DNA of 64,000 bases from the NCBI RefSeq assembly GCF_008035925.1, contig NZ_CP036264.1:4028402-4092401 (forward strand). The letters are read 5' to 3'. Source of the DNA: Stieleria maiorica. GTDB lineage: Bacteria > Planctomycetota > Planctomycetia > Pirellulales > Pirellulaceae. The notes beneath the pieces were generated by a model. The model saw only the letters and a list, made by a program, of their open reading frames with translations. It was not told where the DNA came from and searched no databases. Both the position numbers and the translations under genes were made by a program. Below are positions 17,329 through 28,167 of this stretch, piece after piece; positions within the stretch are counted from its first letter, which is position 1, and each line of letters starts with the position of its first letter.

Positions 17329-18753
17329 TTACGACCTCGCCAGTCGGATCCCGGTGAATTGCCAACGAGACTCGGGAGCAAAGAAGTTACGGTATGTCGG
17401 ACGCACATGCCCTGATGGCGTCGCGCAGGACCCGCCTTTCAGGACAAAGACGTTGCACATGAATTTTCCGTTGTATTCGCCAAGAGCGCCTGCGGGGGCA
17501 CGGTAACCCGGGTAGGCCGAATAGTGGCTGCTGGTCCATTGCCACACGTTCCCCATCGCATCGGCCAGCGGCGTCTCGGTCGGATCGCATGAACCGTTTG
17601 GGACATCACCTGCTGTGGTGTCCAAACGCTGTGCCGCTCCGAAAGACGACGGATGAATGCACCGTCCGGAACGGATCAGGTCGTCGCTCCAATTGCCGCG
17701 TTGATTAGCCGCCAGCGGACGGTCGAGCCCGCGACAGACCGCATGTTCCCATTCGGCTTCGGTGGGCAATCGGCATCCTGCCCAGCGGGCGTAGGCATCG
17801 GCTTCGAAGTAGCTGACATGACAGACGGGCTGATCCAAGCGAATCGCCTTGCGGCCGGACAGCGTGAACTCGGTCCATCGCGATCCCTGTTTGGACCAAT
17901 ACAATGGCGCTTTCCAGTGGTTCTGCGTGACCGTCGCCCATCCCAGCGAAAGCCAGAATTCCGGACGCTGGTACCCGCCGTCTTCCATAAACTCCAGGTA
18001 CTCGCGGTTGGTCACACAACGACTTGCGATTTGGTACGGCTCCAAAAAGACTCGGTGTCGCGGCAATTCATTGTCAAAGCAAAACGAGTCCCCGTCATGA
18101 CCGATCCGGGCGACACAAGAGTCGACGTCGATCCACGTCGGAGCCCCCATCGCGTCGACTTGCTCGCATTCTCCGTCGCGGTAAACCGGATCGAGCGGGT
18201 TGCACGACAGGGCGTGTTTCAAGTCGGTCAGCATCAATTCCTGATGCTGTTGCTCGTGATTGATTCCGATCTCCAATACTTGGCGTTGATCGTCGGTGAG
18301 TTCGCCGCGGCCAAAGTGCGTCTGCATGGCCTGGTCGACATGCGCTCGATAGCGAAGCGTCTGATCCAAACCGGGACGCGAGATCAGCCCACGTTTGCCG
18401 CGCGGGTATTGTTGTCCCACGCTGTTGTAATAGGAATTGAATAGATACTCAAAACTCGGATCGAACACCTGGTAGTCGCCGATCGGCTTCAGCAGAAAGG
18501 TTTCGAAGAACCAAGTGGTGTGTGCCAGATGCCAGCGCGTCGGGCTGGCGTCCTGCATCGATTGAATCGAGCAGTCTTCAGCCGACAGCGGCTGTGCGAC
18601 CTGTTCAGAAAACCGCCGCGTCCGAACATAACGTTCCATCAACACGTCGTGGTGCGGATCTGCAACCGCCGCGTCATCGACCCGGTCGACGGCTTGCGGA
18701 TCGCCAGTCGCTACCGTGTCGGTGCCGCCGTCTGTACCAGCATTTGCAGACAT
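17329..18753 (-). CDS. egtB: Ergothioneine biosynthesis sulfoxide synthase
   Basis: A 474-residue non-haem iron enzyme that joins hercynine to a thiol donor. The N-terminal DinB-like domain supplies the iron ligands: His in WHLAHTTWFFETFLL and the pair in NHEQQHQEL. The C-terminal formylglycine-generating-enzyme-type domain shows PRHRVFLEPYQIASRCVTN, CRLPTEAEWEHAV, GNVWQWTSS and PTYRNFF. The ATG at 18753 has an AAGGG ribosome site about nine bases upstream and is preferred to an upstream TTG at 18798. Partner to egtD downstream. Whether it uses cysteine or gamma-glutamyl-cysteine cannot be read from these motifs. Confidence 0.95.
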   Translation of the reverse strand: MSANAGTDGGTDTVATGDPQAVDRVDDAAVADPHHDVLMERYVRTRRFSEQVAQPLSAEDCSIQSMQDASPTRWHLAHTTWFFETFLLKPIGDYQVFDPSFEYLFNSYYNSVGQQYPRGKRGLISRPGLDQTLRYRAHVDQAMQTHFGRGELTDDQRQVLEIGINHEQQHQELMLTDLKHALSCNPLDPVYRDGECEQVDAMGAPTWIDVDSCVARIGHDGDSFCFDNELPRHRVFLEPYQIASRCVTNREYLEFMEDGGYQRPEFWLSLGWATVTQNHWKAPLYWSKQGSRWTEFTLSGRKAIRLDQPVCHVSYFEADAYARWAGCRLPTEAEWEHAVCRGLDRPLAANQRGNWSDDLIRSGRCIHPSSFGAAQRLDTTAGDVPNGSCDPTETPLADAMGNVWQWTSSHYSAYPGYRAPAGALGEYNGKFMCNVFVLKGGSCATPSGHVRPTYRNFFAPESRWQFTGIRLARS

Positions 18754-18913
18754 GTCGTCATCCCTTCTTCCGCATTCCGAATCAAAGTCCCGACGCAATC
18801 ACGCCGGTTCTTTCTAGGAAACCGATTCTAAAAGACAACCGTTTCGGAAAGGAATTCTTACAACAAAAATGCTGAATTTATCGTTTTGGGCAAAAACCAA
18901 ACTGCGGAACGCC

Positions 18914-19999
18914 TCACGCCACGACCGCTGTACGGGAGATTTGGCCCCGAAGGGCGGCTCTTGCTGCACGCAACCCGGATGCGATCAACGTCGATGGATC
19001 GGTGAAGTCGTACCACGGCAGATAGCCGACGTCGGGACGGATCAGAATATCGGCATGTGGCAGTGAATGGCGTCGACAAAGCCGTTCGCCGATCTCTTCC
19101 ATCCGCATCACGACATCGATTGCCGTGCCAAAGGTATCGATCCGCTGCACGGTGCTGCCGACATCGACGCCGACGGTTAGATCTGAAGCGTACGATTTCG
19201 CGATCGACAGCGGGATCGCGTCCAGCACGCCGATGTCCGACAGCAACATGTCGTCCCATTGGATCGGTGGAAAAAAACCGGGGATCGCGGTGGAGGCCAG
19301 GATCGCTTTTCGCAGTGATCCCCGTTCCAACACGATGCGATGACCGCTTTTCAGATCCGCCGCGACGATGCTAAGCGGGACTTTGGTCTCGGCAAGATCG
19401 ATGTCGGGAACGAGCGCCTCGATCGCTTCATGCAAGATCTGGTCGGACAGCAACGACGGGCTGCGGATGATTTTCGTCAGCCGGTGTCCGTGACGCATGA
19501 TCCGTTCCAGGCGTTGATACCACAACGAGAACCAATCGGCCGGCCCGAGCTGTTGCGATTCCCGCCGGTCGCGCGCCGAAACCCTTGAAGCGGCTGCCAT
19601 CAGCTGCCGGCATTTTTCGGAAAAGACCGGCGAATGCAGGAGTCCGATCGCTTTGGCCTGCACCCGTTTGATGTCGGAATCGACGGCACACAGGCCGCCC
19701 ATCAAACTGCCGATGCTGACCCCAACGATGCGCTCGGTTCGAACTCCCGATTCACCGATCGCCTCCATGACGCCTAAATGCGCAAGCCCACGAGCCCCGC
19801 CGCCGCCGAGTGCAATCACGGCGCGCCGATTGCCTCCGCCCCGCCGGCCGATCTCCGGCGACAACGGTTCGCGATCCTCGGTCGTTTGCAAGGTATTCAC
19901 AGAATCGTCCAATGAAGCGTCCTCCGACTCGGGACTGTCACGAGTTTCATTACTTGTACCCCTGAAGGATTTCCCCCGATTCGACGCCCCGCAGCTCAT
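18914..19999 (-). CDS. Patatin-like phospholipase
   Basis: About 361 residues. The patatin domain shows the oxyanion glycines [18 protein letters not shown], the nucleophile elbow GVSIGSL (Ser of GxSxG), and [12 protein letters not shown], where the usual D-G-(A/G) dyad reads D-I-G. It should hydrolyse acyl esters of phospholipids or other lipids in a Ser-Asp dyad reaction. Its likely ATG at 19999 lies inside the 3' end of the acyl-CoA dehydrogenase gene (50-base overlap), coupling it to the fatty-acid degradation operon. A GTG in DDSVNTLQ is an alternative start after the overlap. The first ~65 residues are low-complexity and hydrophilic. Confidence 0.88.
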   Translation of the reverse strand: MSCGASNRGKSFRGTSNETRDSPESEDASLDDSVNTLQTTEDREPLSPEIGRRGGGNRRAVIALGGGGARGLAHLGVMEAIGESGVRTERIVGVSIGSLMGGLCAVDSDIKRVQAKAIGLLHSPVFSEKCRQLMAAASRVSARDRRESQQLGPADWFSLWYQRLERIMRHGHRLTKIIRSPSLLSDQILHEAIEALVPDIDLAETKVPLSIVAADLKSGHRIVLERGSLRKAILASTAIPGFFPPIQWDDMLLSDIGVLDAIPLSIAKSYASDLTVGVDVGSTVQRIDTFGTAIDVVMRMEEIGERLCRRHSLPHADILIRPDVGYLPWYDFTDPSTLIASGLRAARAALRGQISRTAVVA

Positions 20000-21974
20000 T
20001 CCAGCCTTTATCGGCGATCGTTGCCCCCAACGAAGTGACTTGGCGGTAATCGAGATCGCTGGGGTGCGCTCCGGTGATGCGACGCCGCAGTTCGCTACAG
20101 ACGGTGTCGGCGGCCGCCCGCGTGACCGCGTCGTTCTGGCCGGCCGCGTACAACGCAGTGACCAGCATGGTGACCGCATTTTGGATCTGCAGCGATAACG
20201 CCGACATCCGACACTGACGGTCGGCCAGCTTCAATTGATGACGGCGCATCGTGCCGCTGATGACCATGCCGCTCGCGGACAGATAACGCTGTGCGAAGCG
20301 GACGTGACGAGCGAGTTCATGTGAGATGCGCGGGGCGGATGGCTTGGTCCAGCGCGCCGGACGCAACGTTCGTCCGGCGTACCACTTGGCGTACCCCAAC
20401 ATCGGACGACGCAACGCCCACAGATGCCGCGGGTCGGCCAAGTTGGGGGCTTTGATTCCCAGCTGGTGAAGCGTCTTGCCGATCGGTTCGAAGTGTTCTT
20501 TTCCGTGCTGTTTGACCAGCGACTTGAAGAATGCCATCCCCAACATCTCGCCTTCACCTTCGTAAATGCATGGGGCCAGGAAATCATGGACGTTGTCGCC
20601 GAACAAGTGGCCCTGTAAGAACGACCGCCCGCCGTGGGTCTTCATGAACAATTCGATCGCCGCTTCCTTTTGCGCTTCGCTTCCGAAGATCTTGGCGACG
20701 ATGCATTCCATTTCGCCGCGGTACCCCTGGTCCAACAGGTTGGCACACCAATGCGTCAATGCATCGCAGGCGACGATCAGGCCGGCCAAGTGCCCGACGC
20801 GACGTCGGACCAATTCGCGTTTCTCGATCGCCTGTCCATACGTTTCCCGGTAACCCGACCACGGCAACATCTCCGCCAGCATCCAACGCATCGCTCCGGC
20901 CGCGTTGGCGCACAACGAGACCCTTCCCAGGTTCAAACCGTGGTAGGCGATCGTCAATCCATCACCGTGGGGCGGAATCAAACGGTTGGCGGCCGGGACA
21001 CGAAAATCCTTGAACACCAGCCCGTTATTCTGCGCCCTTTTGAGCGCAAAGATGCCGTAGCGGTTGATTCGAAACGACTCGGTTTCCTGCTTCGGCAGCT
21101 CTGCGATCAAGACGCTCGCAGCCCCATCGATTTTGCAGACCAACCCGATCGTTCGGCCGAAGGTGGCGTTGGTGATGAACAGCTTTTCGCCGTTGACCAC
21201 GTAGTCGTCTCCGTTTCTCACCGCGGTCGTTCGCAAGGCGGTCAAATCGCTGCCGGCTCCCGGTTCGGTCAGCGCGAATGCGGACAGGCGGGTTCCGTCA
21301 GCCAGCCCCGGTAAAAAGCGACGTTTCTGTTCGTCGCTGCCGAACGCACGCAGCGGGTCGACGGCGCCGATGCAGCCATGAACCGACGCCAATCCGGCGA
21401 CGGTCGGGTCGATCGTCGCCATCTGCGTGATCATCCGTGTGAAATCACGCATGCTCGCACCGGCACCGCCGTAGTTGCGTCCGACCAGCAACCCCCAATA
21501 GCCGGCGTCACCGAGATCTCGCAGCACTTCATCACTGATCTTGCCATCTTCATCGATCAGGGATCCGCGTTTGCGGTGCCGGGCGGCGACGCTTAGCGAA
21601 CGATCGACGACCTGAGCGACTTCTTCCGTGGGCAACGACAATTCGGGGCCGAACAACTCGGTCGGTACATGACGATCCCAGACCGCCCGGTGGATCGGGC
21701 TGTTGGACGTCTTGTACTGCTCGGCGAACAGGTCTTCGACCTGATCGTCGGCGGTGTCGATCACGCCGGTCCGTTGGGCTTCGTCCGCCGACGCACCTCC
21801 GAGCCGCAGCGCGATCTCGGCAAACGATTCCTTCGTCGACGGCGATGAAGGAGTCGTTTGTCCTGCGTCTGTCGAGTGTCCTGCGGGGCTCGACGTGGCT
21901 TTGCCGGCTGCCTGGGTTGATGTCACCACCGGACCGGTCGCATTGGTTGTGGTCGGATCGGTATCTAAACTCAT
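19950..21974 (-). CDS. Acyl-CoA dehydrogenase (FadE-like)
   Basis: A 674-residue FAD enzyme for the first oxidation of acyl-CoA. It has a long Ser/Thr/Ala-rich N-terminus (about 1-60) and then the dehydrogenase core: [46 protein letters not shown] and [19 protein letters not shown] with [13 protein letters not shown] near the usual catalytic-Glu position. A ~200-residue C-terminal helical extension resembles very-long-chain enzymes. It overlaps the upstream fadJ-type gene by four bases (ATGA), a sign of translational coupling. Confidence 0.93.
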   Translation of the reverse strand: MSLDTDPTTTNATGPVVTSTQAAGKATSSPAGHSTDAGQTTPSSPSTKESFAEIALRLGGASADEAQRTGVIDTADDQVEDLFAEQYKTSNSPIHRAVWDRHVPTELFGPELSLPTEEVAQVVDRSLSVAARHRKRGSLIDEDGKISDEVLRDLGDAGYWGLLVGRNYGGAGASMRDFTRMITQMATIDPTVAGLASVHGCIGAVDPLRAFGSDEQKRRFLPGLADGTRLSAFALTEPGAGSDLTALRTTAVRNGDDYVVNGEKLFITNATFGRTIGLVCKIDGAASVLIAELPKQETESFRINRYGIFALKRAQNNGLVFKDFRVPAANRLIPPHGDGLTIAYHGLNLGRVSLCANAAGAMRWMLAEMLPWSGYRETYGQAIEKRELVRRRVGHLAGLIVACDALTHWCANLLDQGYRGEMECIVAKIFGSEAQKEAAIELFMKTHGGRSFLQGHLFGDNVHDFLAPCIYEGEGEMLGMAFFKSLVKQHGKEHFEPIGKTLHQLGIKAPNLADPRHLWALRRPMLGYAKWYAGRTLRPARWTKPSAPRISHELARHVRFAQRYLSASGMVISGTMRRHQLKLADRQCRMSALSLQIQNAVTMLVTALYAAGQNDAVTRAAADTVCSELRRRITGAHPSDLDYRQVTSLGATIADKGWNELRGVESGEILQGYK

Positions 21975-24115
21975 TGTTTGGCTCCCAGTTGAAGTGATGC
22001 CGGTGGTGTGAATCGGTCGCCGTACTGCGAATGCAGACGTTCCATGTTTTCCAGCACGGTCTGCGTCCCGATTTGATCGACCACCGCCAGCGGTCCGCCG
22101 CGATGGAGGGCGAACCCGGTGCCGAGCACCATCGCCAGGTCGATCGCCCAGGCGTGCTCGACGACGCGACGTTCCTCACATCGAATGGCTTCGGCCATCA
22201 TCAGGTACACCAGTCTGCGTTGAATCTCCGACAGGCCGTCGGCGAGAAAGCGTTCCGAAGCCGCAGGCTGGACGATGAAGTCCACGACTTCAGCCGTTTC
22301 GCGCGGTTGCGGTTTCTTGCCGTGGTAGTCATAAAATCCGCGTTTGGACTTGAGTCCGATTTGATTGCGTCGCGCCAGTGGTGACAGCACTTCGATCACG
22401 TCATCGACGTCACGCATCACCGCCCCGAGCGACCGCGCGACATGCAGCGCGACGTCCAGCCCGACATGGTCGAGCAATTGCAGCGGTCCCATCGGCATAC
22501 CGAACTCTCGCATCTCGCGATCGATCGCCGCGATCGATTGGCCTTCGCGGACCATCATGATGGCCTCGCCAAGGTACGGGAACAGAATTCGATTGACCAG
22601 GAATCCCGGTGAATCGGTTGTCACGATCGGCGTCTTGCCGAGCGCCCGCACGAACGAGACCAGTTGGGCGATCGTCGCATCGCTGGTTTCGTCGCCGCGG
22701 ACGACTTCCACCAATTCCATCCGGTGCACGGGATTGAAGAAGTGCAAGCCTGCGAAATGAGCCGGCCGGCTGAGCGACCCGGCCATCTCGGTGACGGACA
22801 ACGACGACGTGTTGGTCGCCAGAATTGCCGACTTGCTGGCCGCTTTTTCGGCTTCGGCCAACACGCTTTGTTTGACCCCCATGCGTTCGACGACGGCTTC
22901 GACGATGCAATCCGCATCCTCCAACGCACTGAAATCGGTCCCGACGTCGATGCGATCACGCAGCTGACGCAACTGGTCGGCATCGAGCTTTTTGTGTCGC
23001 CCGTAGTCGTCAATCAACCGATCGATTCGCGCCGAACACTGACTCGCCGCGTCGGCATCGACTTCTTTGACGTGGACGCCGTAGCCGCGAATCGCGGCGG
23101 CCTGTGCGATCCCTGCCCCCATCGCGCCACCGCCGATCACGCCCAGTGTGCGGATCGGATCGCCGTGAATCATCTCCAATGAATGCGGCGTCCAGGTCTT
23201 CAGGTTTCGTGCGCGCTCTCTTGAAAAGAACAACCGCAACAGTTGGCGACAGGTCGGCGTCTCGATCAAGTCGCAGAACTCCCGACGTTCGGTTGCAAAT
23301 CCGTCCGCGCGAGGATCGTATCCGTCAATGATCGCACGGATCGCCGCAGCGAGTGCCGGATAGTGTTTCGACTTGCCCGCCAATCGTTTTTGGGTCAGCG
23401 AAAGGATCCGGCGATGCACCGCGGGGATCCGCTCGATCAACCGCCACAGGGAAGCGGCGTCGGGCAGCTTTCGCCGCAACGAACCGCCCCCGGCAAGCGA
23501 GTCGATGACACGCACGATTTCGTCGCGCCATAGATCCGGCTGGATCGCCAGGTCGACCAGGCCGATCTTCGTCGCGTCACGCGCCGAGAGGTGCTTGCCC
23601 GACAGGATCATCGAAAGGCTTTCTTTCAATCCGATCAGTTTGGGCAATCGTTGCGTGCCGCCCCAACCGGGGATCAAGCCGAGCTTGATTTCCGGCAAAC
23701 CGATCTTGGTGCTGCTGTTGTCGCGGGCGACGCGATAATCGCAAGCCAGCGCCAGCTCCAATCCGCCACCCAGGCACGGTCCGTGCAAGACCGCCAAGGT
23801 GGGCATCGGCAGGTTTTCAATGCGATCAAACAGCTGTTGCCCCTGCTTCATCAATCGATCGGCATGGTCGGCCGATTCGATCGCCTCAATCGCCTCGACG
23901 TCGGCTCCGGCCAAAAAACCACTTTCTTTGGTGCTTTTGAACACGACCATTTTGACGTCGCTGCGGGTTTCCAGCTCGTTGACGGCCTGTTCCAGTTCGG
24001 CCATCACCGATGCGTTCAACACGTTCATCGGTCGGCCGGGAACGTCCAGTGCGACGCGGTAGATGCCGGAATCGTCCAGGGACAGCGTGAGGTTGGATAG
24101 TTGTTGACGGGTCAT
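21971..24115 (-). CDS. fadJ: Fatty-acid oxidation multifunctional enzyme (enoyl-CoA hydratase/3-hydroxyacyl-CoA dehydrogenase)
   Basis: A 714-residue FadB/FadJ-type fusion. The N-terminal crotonase domain has [20 protein letters not shown] (oxyanion loop) and [19 protein letters not shown] with the two catalytic Glu positions. The C-terminal part has the NAD site [48 protein letters not shown] and [19 protein letters not shown]. It catalyses the second and third beta-oxidation steps and should complex with the thiolase encoded just upstream. The thiolase stop lies 4 bases before its start. Confidence 0.94.
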   Translation of the reverse strand: MTRQQLSNLTLSLDDSGIYRVALDVPGRPMNVLNASVMAELEQAVNELETRSDVKMVVFKSTKESGFLAGADVEAIEAIESADHADRLMKQGQQLFDRIENLPMPTLAVLHGPCLGGGLELALACDYRVARDNSSTKIGLPEIKLGLIPGWGGTQRLPKLIGLKESLSMILSGKHLSARDATKIGLVDLAIQPDLWRDEIVRVIDSLAGGGSLRRKLPDAASLWRLIERIPAVHRRILSLTQKRLAGKSKHYPALAAAIRAIIDGYDPRADGFATERREFCDLIETPTCRQLLRLFFSRERARNLKTWTPHSLEMIHGDPIRTLGVIGGGAMGAGIAQAAAIRGYGVHVKEVDADAASQCSARIDRLIDDYGRHKKLDADQLRQLRDRIDVGTDFSALEDADCIVEAVVERMGVKQSVLAEAEKAASKSAILATNTSSLSVTEMAGSLSRPAHFAGLHFFNPVHRMELVEVVRGDETSDATIAQLVSFVRALGKTPIVTTDSPGFLVNRILFPYLGEAIMMVREGQSIAAIDREMREFGMPMGPLQLLDHVGLDVALHVARSLGAVMRDVDDVIEVLSPLARRNQIGLKSKRGFYDYHGKKPQPRETAEVVDFIVQPAASERFLADGLSEIQRRLVYLMMAEAIRCEERRVVEHAWAIDLAMVLGTGFALHRGGPLAVVDQIGTQTVLENMERLHSQYGDRFTPPASLQLGAKQ

Positions 24116-24119
24116 CGTA

Positions 24120-25439
24120 TCAATCCTCCAGTTGGGTTCGGACGATCATAGCTACACCCTGGCCCCCACCGACGCACAACGTCGCCAGGCCGATTCGTTT
24201 GCCGCGTTCGGCCAGGGCGCGCAGGAGCGTCAACACAAGTCGCGTTCCTGTCATTCCGACGGGGTGCCCCAATGCAATCGATCCGCCGTGAATGTTCATC
24301 ACATCGCGAGAGAGCTGCCCCAAAGGTCGAGAACGCCCCAGTTCCTCTGACGCAAACGTTTTTGACGCGGCGGCGATCTCACAGGCGATCACTTGTGCCG
24401 CGAAGGCTTCGTTCAGTTCGATCAGGTCAAAATCGCGGAGCGACATCCCGGTCTTTTCCAACAGCTTTGCGGTTGCGTAGACGGGGCCGAGTCCCATGCG
24501 ATGGGGATCGCAACCGGCGACGCAATAGTCGGTGATGTAGCCCAGCGGTCGGTCGAAACGCTCCGCCGTCGCCACGTCGCTGAGTACCAATGCCGCGGCG
24601 CCGTCGGTCAGGGGGCAACTGTTGCCCGCGGTAACGCTTCCGGCAGAATCGAACAGCGGTTTCAGCCGCGCCAATTGCTCTAACGACTGGCCGTCTCGCG
24701 GTCCGTTGTCTTTCTCCACCACGCGACCGCGCTCGGTGGTGATCGGAGCAATTTCGCCCGACAGGAAACACTTCTCGCGGGCCGCCGCCGCCCGCTCGTG
24801 ACTCAACAGCGCGAACTCGTCTTGCTCGCTGCGTGAGATCCCGAACTCGCGGGCCAACACCTCGGCCGTTTCACCCATGTTCATTCCCGAAACCGGGTCG
24901 GTCAGGCCGAGCTGGATTCCGGCGACGGGTTTAAAGTGTCGTGGTCGAAACGCGGCGAGGGCCCGGAGTTTTTGCCATAGCGTTTTGCTGCGCGCCAACC
25001 GCATCCAATTCTTTGCCGCATCACGCCGAAACAGCATCGGGATCTGCGACATCGACTCGGTACCGCCGCCGATCACCAGCGACGCTCGCCCGGCGTGGAT
25101 CGAGTCCCAGGCCGCGATGATCGACTCCATCCCGGAGGCACAGTTGCGGTTGACGGTGTGTGCGATCCGCTCTTTGGGCAACCCGGCCGAAAGCGCGATC
25201 ACGCGAGCCAGGTTGGCCGCATCGGGCGGACCGGCCACGTTCCCCATCACCAGTTCGTCGATCTGGCTGATGTCCATCGATTCCGATTTGGCGGCCGCGC
25301 GGGCGACCACGTCGGTGACCACGTGCGTGCCGAGATCGACGGCACTGATCGCGGCCAAATCGGTGAACGCCTTGGATAGCGGTGTGCGTGCGCCGGCAAT
25401 CACGGCAATCGGTTGGGTTGTAGATCTTGATGAACTCAT
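24120..25439 (-). CDS. fadI: Acetyl-CoA C-acyltransferase (3-ketoacyl-CoA thiolase)
   Basis: A 439-residue thiolase for the last beta-oxidation step. The active-site Cys is in VNRNCASGMESI, the His in NIHGGSIALGHPVGMTG, and the second catalytic Cys in LCVGGGQGVAMI; GNSCPLTDGAAALVLSD is the conserved middle block. Length matches FadI rather than the ~390-residue FadA, consistent with pairing to a FadJ-type partner. Its ATG overlaps the stop of the acyl-CoA ligase gene by one base (TGATG). Confidence 0.94.
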   Translation of the reverse strand: MSSSRSTTQPIAVIAGARTPLSKAFTDLAAISAVDLGTHVVTDVVARAAAKSESMDISQIDELVMGNVAGPPDAANLARVIALSAGLPKERIAHTVNRNCASGMESIIAAWDSIHAGRASLVIGGGTESMSQIPMLFRRDAAKNWMRLARSKTLWQKLRALAAFRPRHFKPVAGIQLGLTDPVSGMNMGETAEVLAREFGISRSEQDEFALLSHERAAAAREKCFLSGEIAPITTERGRVVEKDNGPRDGQSLEQLARLKPLFDSAGSVTAGNSCPLTDGAAALVLSDVATAERFDRPLGYITDYCVAGCDPHRMGLGPVYATAKLLEKTGMSLRDFDLIELNEAFAAQVIACEIAAASKTFASEELGRSRPLGQLSRDVMNIHGGSIALGHPVGMTGTRLVLTLLRALAERGKRIGLATLCVGGGQGVAMIVRTQLED

Positions 25440-27289
25440 CAGGTGCTCCTATCTTGGTCAATCGCCTGCATCTCACGCAACTCACGCCGAATGACTTTGC
25501 CCAAGAAATTCCGGGGCAGATCGTCGGGGCAATGCGTGTAGGCCCGCGGCCGTTTGTGCGCCGAAAGATGATTGCGGCAGTGCTCTTCCAACGCCTCGAT
25601 GTCCGGTGGGGAGCCATCGACGGTGACGATGTAGGCATGGACGGATTCGCCACGGACTTCATCCGGCATCGCGACCACGGCGGCGTCTTTGACGTTCTCT
25701 GCTTCACACAACACCGTCTCGACCTCACTCGGGTAAACGTTGAATCCCGAGGTGATGATCAAGTCCTTTTTGCGGCCCACGATGCTGTACCAACCGTCTT
25801 CATGACGAATCGCCAAGTCACCGGTGTGTAACCAACCGTCGCGAATCGCCATCCGCGTCGCTTCGTGATCCCCCCAATAACCCAACATGACTTGTGGGCC
25901 ACGCACGCACAGCTCGCCGACTTCGCCGTCGGCAAGGATTCGTTCCCCCTGGCCGGGCTCCGCGTTGGGATCGATGATTCGACATTCCGTCATCGGCAAT
26001 GGCAATCCGATCCGGCCGTAAATCGGCTGTTTGAACAAATGACCGACGTGGGTCACCGGTGAAGCTTCGCTAAGCCCGAAGCCTTCGACGACTTGAGGCC
26101 CTGCATGTTGGTCTTCGTCGTGGCCGAAACGACAGTGTTCGGTGAACTCGCGAGCGACCGATTCCTCCAGCGACGCTCCACCGGAAATGATCCAACGTAG
26201 CGAATCCAGTTTGTCGCTGGGGTGTTCGCGCAACCGTGCATTCATCGCCACCAGCATCGCCGGGACGGCATGAAAGACACTCGGCCGATGCGTTTCGATC
26301 AATTGAATGGTCTTGTTGGTGTTGAAACGATGATGCAACACCAACGTCGCGGCCATCGCCGCGCCGCCCATCACGGTCGCCGACATGCCGTAGCTGTGGA
26401 AGAACGGCAACACGCCCAACATCGTTTCTTCGCCGAACGAACGTCGTGTCCAGACATACTGCTGCCACGCGTTAGCCACCATGTTCTGATGGCTTAACGT
26501 CACCGCCTTGGGCGATCCGGTCGTTCCCCCGGTCGGCAGAATGTAGGCCGGGTCCGAAGCCGGATCGATCGTGATCGGTTGCCAGGCACGTTCGATCGTT
26601 GCGATCTCTTCCCAGAACCATCCGACGCGATTGTTTGAACCTTGCGGACGTGCCTGTAACCACTGATAACCGCGTTTGATCAGGTACCCGAGTTGTTCAT
26701 GGGCGGGCAATTGTTTGCGAATCGAAACCAACAACGTCGTCCGCAGCGGTGATGGACCCGTCGATGCATCGCCCTTGGAGTCGGGCAACAGGTTGGACAA
26801 CAAATCCAAACAGACGACGTGTCGACACTTGGTTTTTCTCAACAATGCCTCCACTTCGCTGCGGACCATCAGCGGGCTGATCGCCAAGACAATCCCGCCG
26901 GCACGCCAGATCGCGTTGGCGGCGATGATGTATTCAGGGACGTTGGGCAGCAACAATCCGACGCGGTCGCCGGGGCGGACGCCCAGACGTTGTAACATCG
27001 CTGCGGCGCGGACCGCGTCGGAATTCAAGTCCCGATACGTCCAACGCGAACTGCCATAAACGAGCGCCAACCGATCGGGCAGCTGGTCGGCCGCATGCTG
27101 CAACAATCCGAACGCCGGACAATTGCGATAGCTGGACAATCCACGCGCCGAATGTTTCGCCGCCGACCGGCCCTCTTCGCTGACTCGATCGCGCATCGTC
27201 CCCAACACATCCGATCCAGGACGAATCAGTCGATCCTTGGCACCATCGGATGCCGATGCCGGACGATCGTTTCCGCTCGGTCCAACCAT
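25439..27289 (-). CDS. fadD: Long-chain fatty-acid-CoA ligase (AMP-forming)
   Basis: A 616-residue adenylate-forming enzyme that activates fatty acids to acyl-CoA. Motifs: P-loop YILPTGGTTGSPKAVTLSHQ, A5-type GFGLSEASPVTHVG, GWLHTGDLAIRHEDGWYSIV, GRKKDLIITSGFNVYPSEVE and the catalytic Lys in PRNFLGKVIRREL. The ATG at 27289 has a GGGGAG ribosome site 8 bases away; the first ~50 residues are hydrophilic and not conserved. It heads the operon fadD-fadI-fadJ-dehydrogenase-patatin. The symbol follows family role; substrate length is inferred. Confidence 0.9.
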   Translation of the reverse strand: MVGPSGNDRPASASDGAKDRLIRPGSDVLGTMRDRVSEEGRSAAKHSARGLSSYRNCPAFGLLQHAADQLPDRLALVYGSSRWTYRDLNSDAVRAAAMLQRLGVRPGDRVGLLLPNVPEYIIAANAIWRAGGIVLAISPLMVRSEVEALLRKTKCRHVVCLDLLSNLLPDSKGDASTGPSPLRTTLLVSIRKQLPAHEQLGYLIKRGYQWLQARPQGSNNRVGWFWEEIATIERAWQPITIDPASDPAYILPTGGTTGSPKAVTLSHQNMVANAWQQYVWTRRSFGEETMLGVLPFFHSYGMSATVMGGAAMAATLVLHHRFNTNKTIQLIETHRPSVFHAVPAMLVAMNARLREHPSDKLDSLRWIISGGASLEESVAREFTEHCRFGHDEDQHAGPQVVEGFGLSEASPVTHVGHLFKQPIYGRIGLPLPMTECRIIDPNAEPGQGERILADGEVGELCVRGPQVMLGYWGDHEATRMAIRDGWLHTGDLAIRHEDGWYSIVGRKKDLIITSGFNVYPSEVETVLCEAENVKDAAVVAMPDEVRGESVHAYIVTVDGSPPDIEALEEHCRNHLSAHKRPRAYTHCPDDLPRNFLGKVIRRELREMQAIDQDRST

Positions 27290-27696
27290 TTCGGGTCTCC
27301 CCTCGGAAAAGGTCCCCTCCTTGGATTGATCTCTGTGCGGTATCAACCTGGCTGGTCGACACGACCGCTTTGAATTCGGCCTTCCGGTTTGCGGACGCCG
27401 AATCGGCCCGAGAGGAGCCCCGTTTCGCCTGCCACCGGGTGGCAACGCCGCCGTTGTGGCGGGCGATACGGAACTCTGCGAGGAGTGAGAAAAGGACGCG
27501 CTGACACAGCGTCGCGGCTCCCGCCCGGGAACCACGAAGCCGTCTAGCGGTGCGGCAGCAACCGAGCCGAAATTGCCGCCCACTTCACGCACTCAATCAT
27601 ATGCCAAAGGCATTTAAAGGCAAATGAAAACACGCAAAAAACAAATAAGGGGCCTGTGCGGCGCGTTGTGATCTTTTTCACAATGTTTGTTGTGAC

Positions 27697-27728
27697 AAAA
27701 AAAGGGGGCCGAAATTCACTCGGCCCTC
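27697..27728 (-). terminator. Rho-independent terminator, minus strand
   Basis: On the minus strand GGGCCGA pairs with TCGGCCC across a seven-base loop and is followed by seven T. It reads leftward, so it fits the end of the fliD-fliS transcript, though it lies 440 bases beyond the fliS stop. Confidence 0.7.
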
Positions 27729-27772
27729 GTATTTCACCGCAGCTCGATCTTCAGGGGGCGATGCGATCAGAG

Positions 27773-27853
27773 AGTCGCCGTGTTCTACGAACTCGGCGTA
27801 CCGGAAAAGCGGAGCTTTGCCCGCGCCGACCTCGGAGAGGACGGCGACTGTCC
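27773..27853. repeat. Dispersed ~80-bp repeat, copy A
   Basis: The unit starts AGTCGCCGTGTTCTACGAAC and ends ACGGCGACTGTCC, so its ends are themselves inverted (AGTCGCCGT/ACGGCGACT). The region 53917-53999 carries the same unit in the opposite orientation with roughly 80% identity by eye. Intergenic in both places. Confidence 0.75.
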
Positions 27854-28167
27854 AGCGAAAGGGATGACTGAGCGAACAGGGGGCACAATCGAAAAGCGCC
27901 GAGACTAAAAATGAGAACCACCCGACGGACCAGTTTCCTGCAGCGCGTCCATCTAATGGCGCATTTCAGAGCGTCTTCTCGTCGGGATCTTTGTCGCCTT
28001 GCTGAAACGGAGTTACCGCGGCAACACGCAGATTCGTAAAGGATGCTCTCGACGTCTCCAGGCCGCTCCGCATGCGGTCATACTGACGTTCACACGCGTT
28101 TTTCCGACGTTTTCGTTCACGAGAGTCATCGAGATCGGTGACGACGCACAAAAAGATCTGCCTGGAA

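Larger units (their letters stand above)
27290..28167. other. Long intergenic region between lipid operon and fliS
   Basis: 878 bases without a believable gene; the short frames have no motif or ribosome site. It should carry the fadD promoter on its left side (minus strand). It holds a terminator-like hairpin (27697-27728) and one copy of an 80-base repeat (27773-27853). A TCACAA...TTGTGA inverted repeat lies at 27677-27696. Confidence 0.6.

Noticed and set aside
27656-27871. 71-codon reading frame upstream of fliS
   Set aside because: It crosses a terminator hairpin and a dispersed repeat, and its ELGV-like words come from the repeat.
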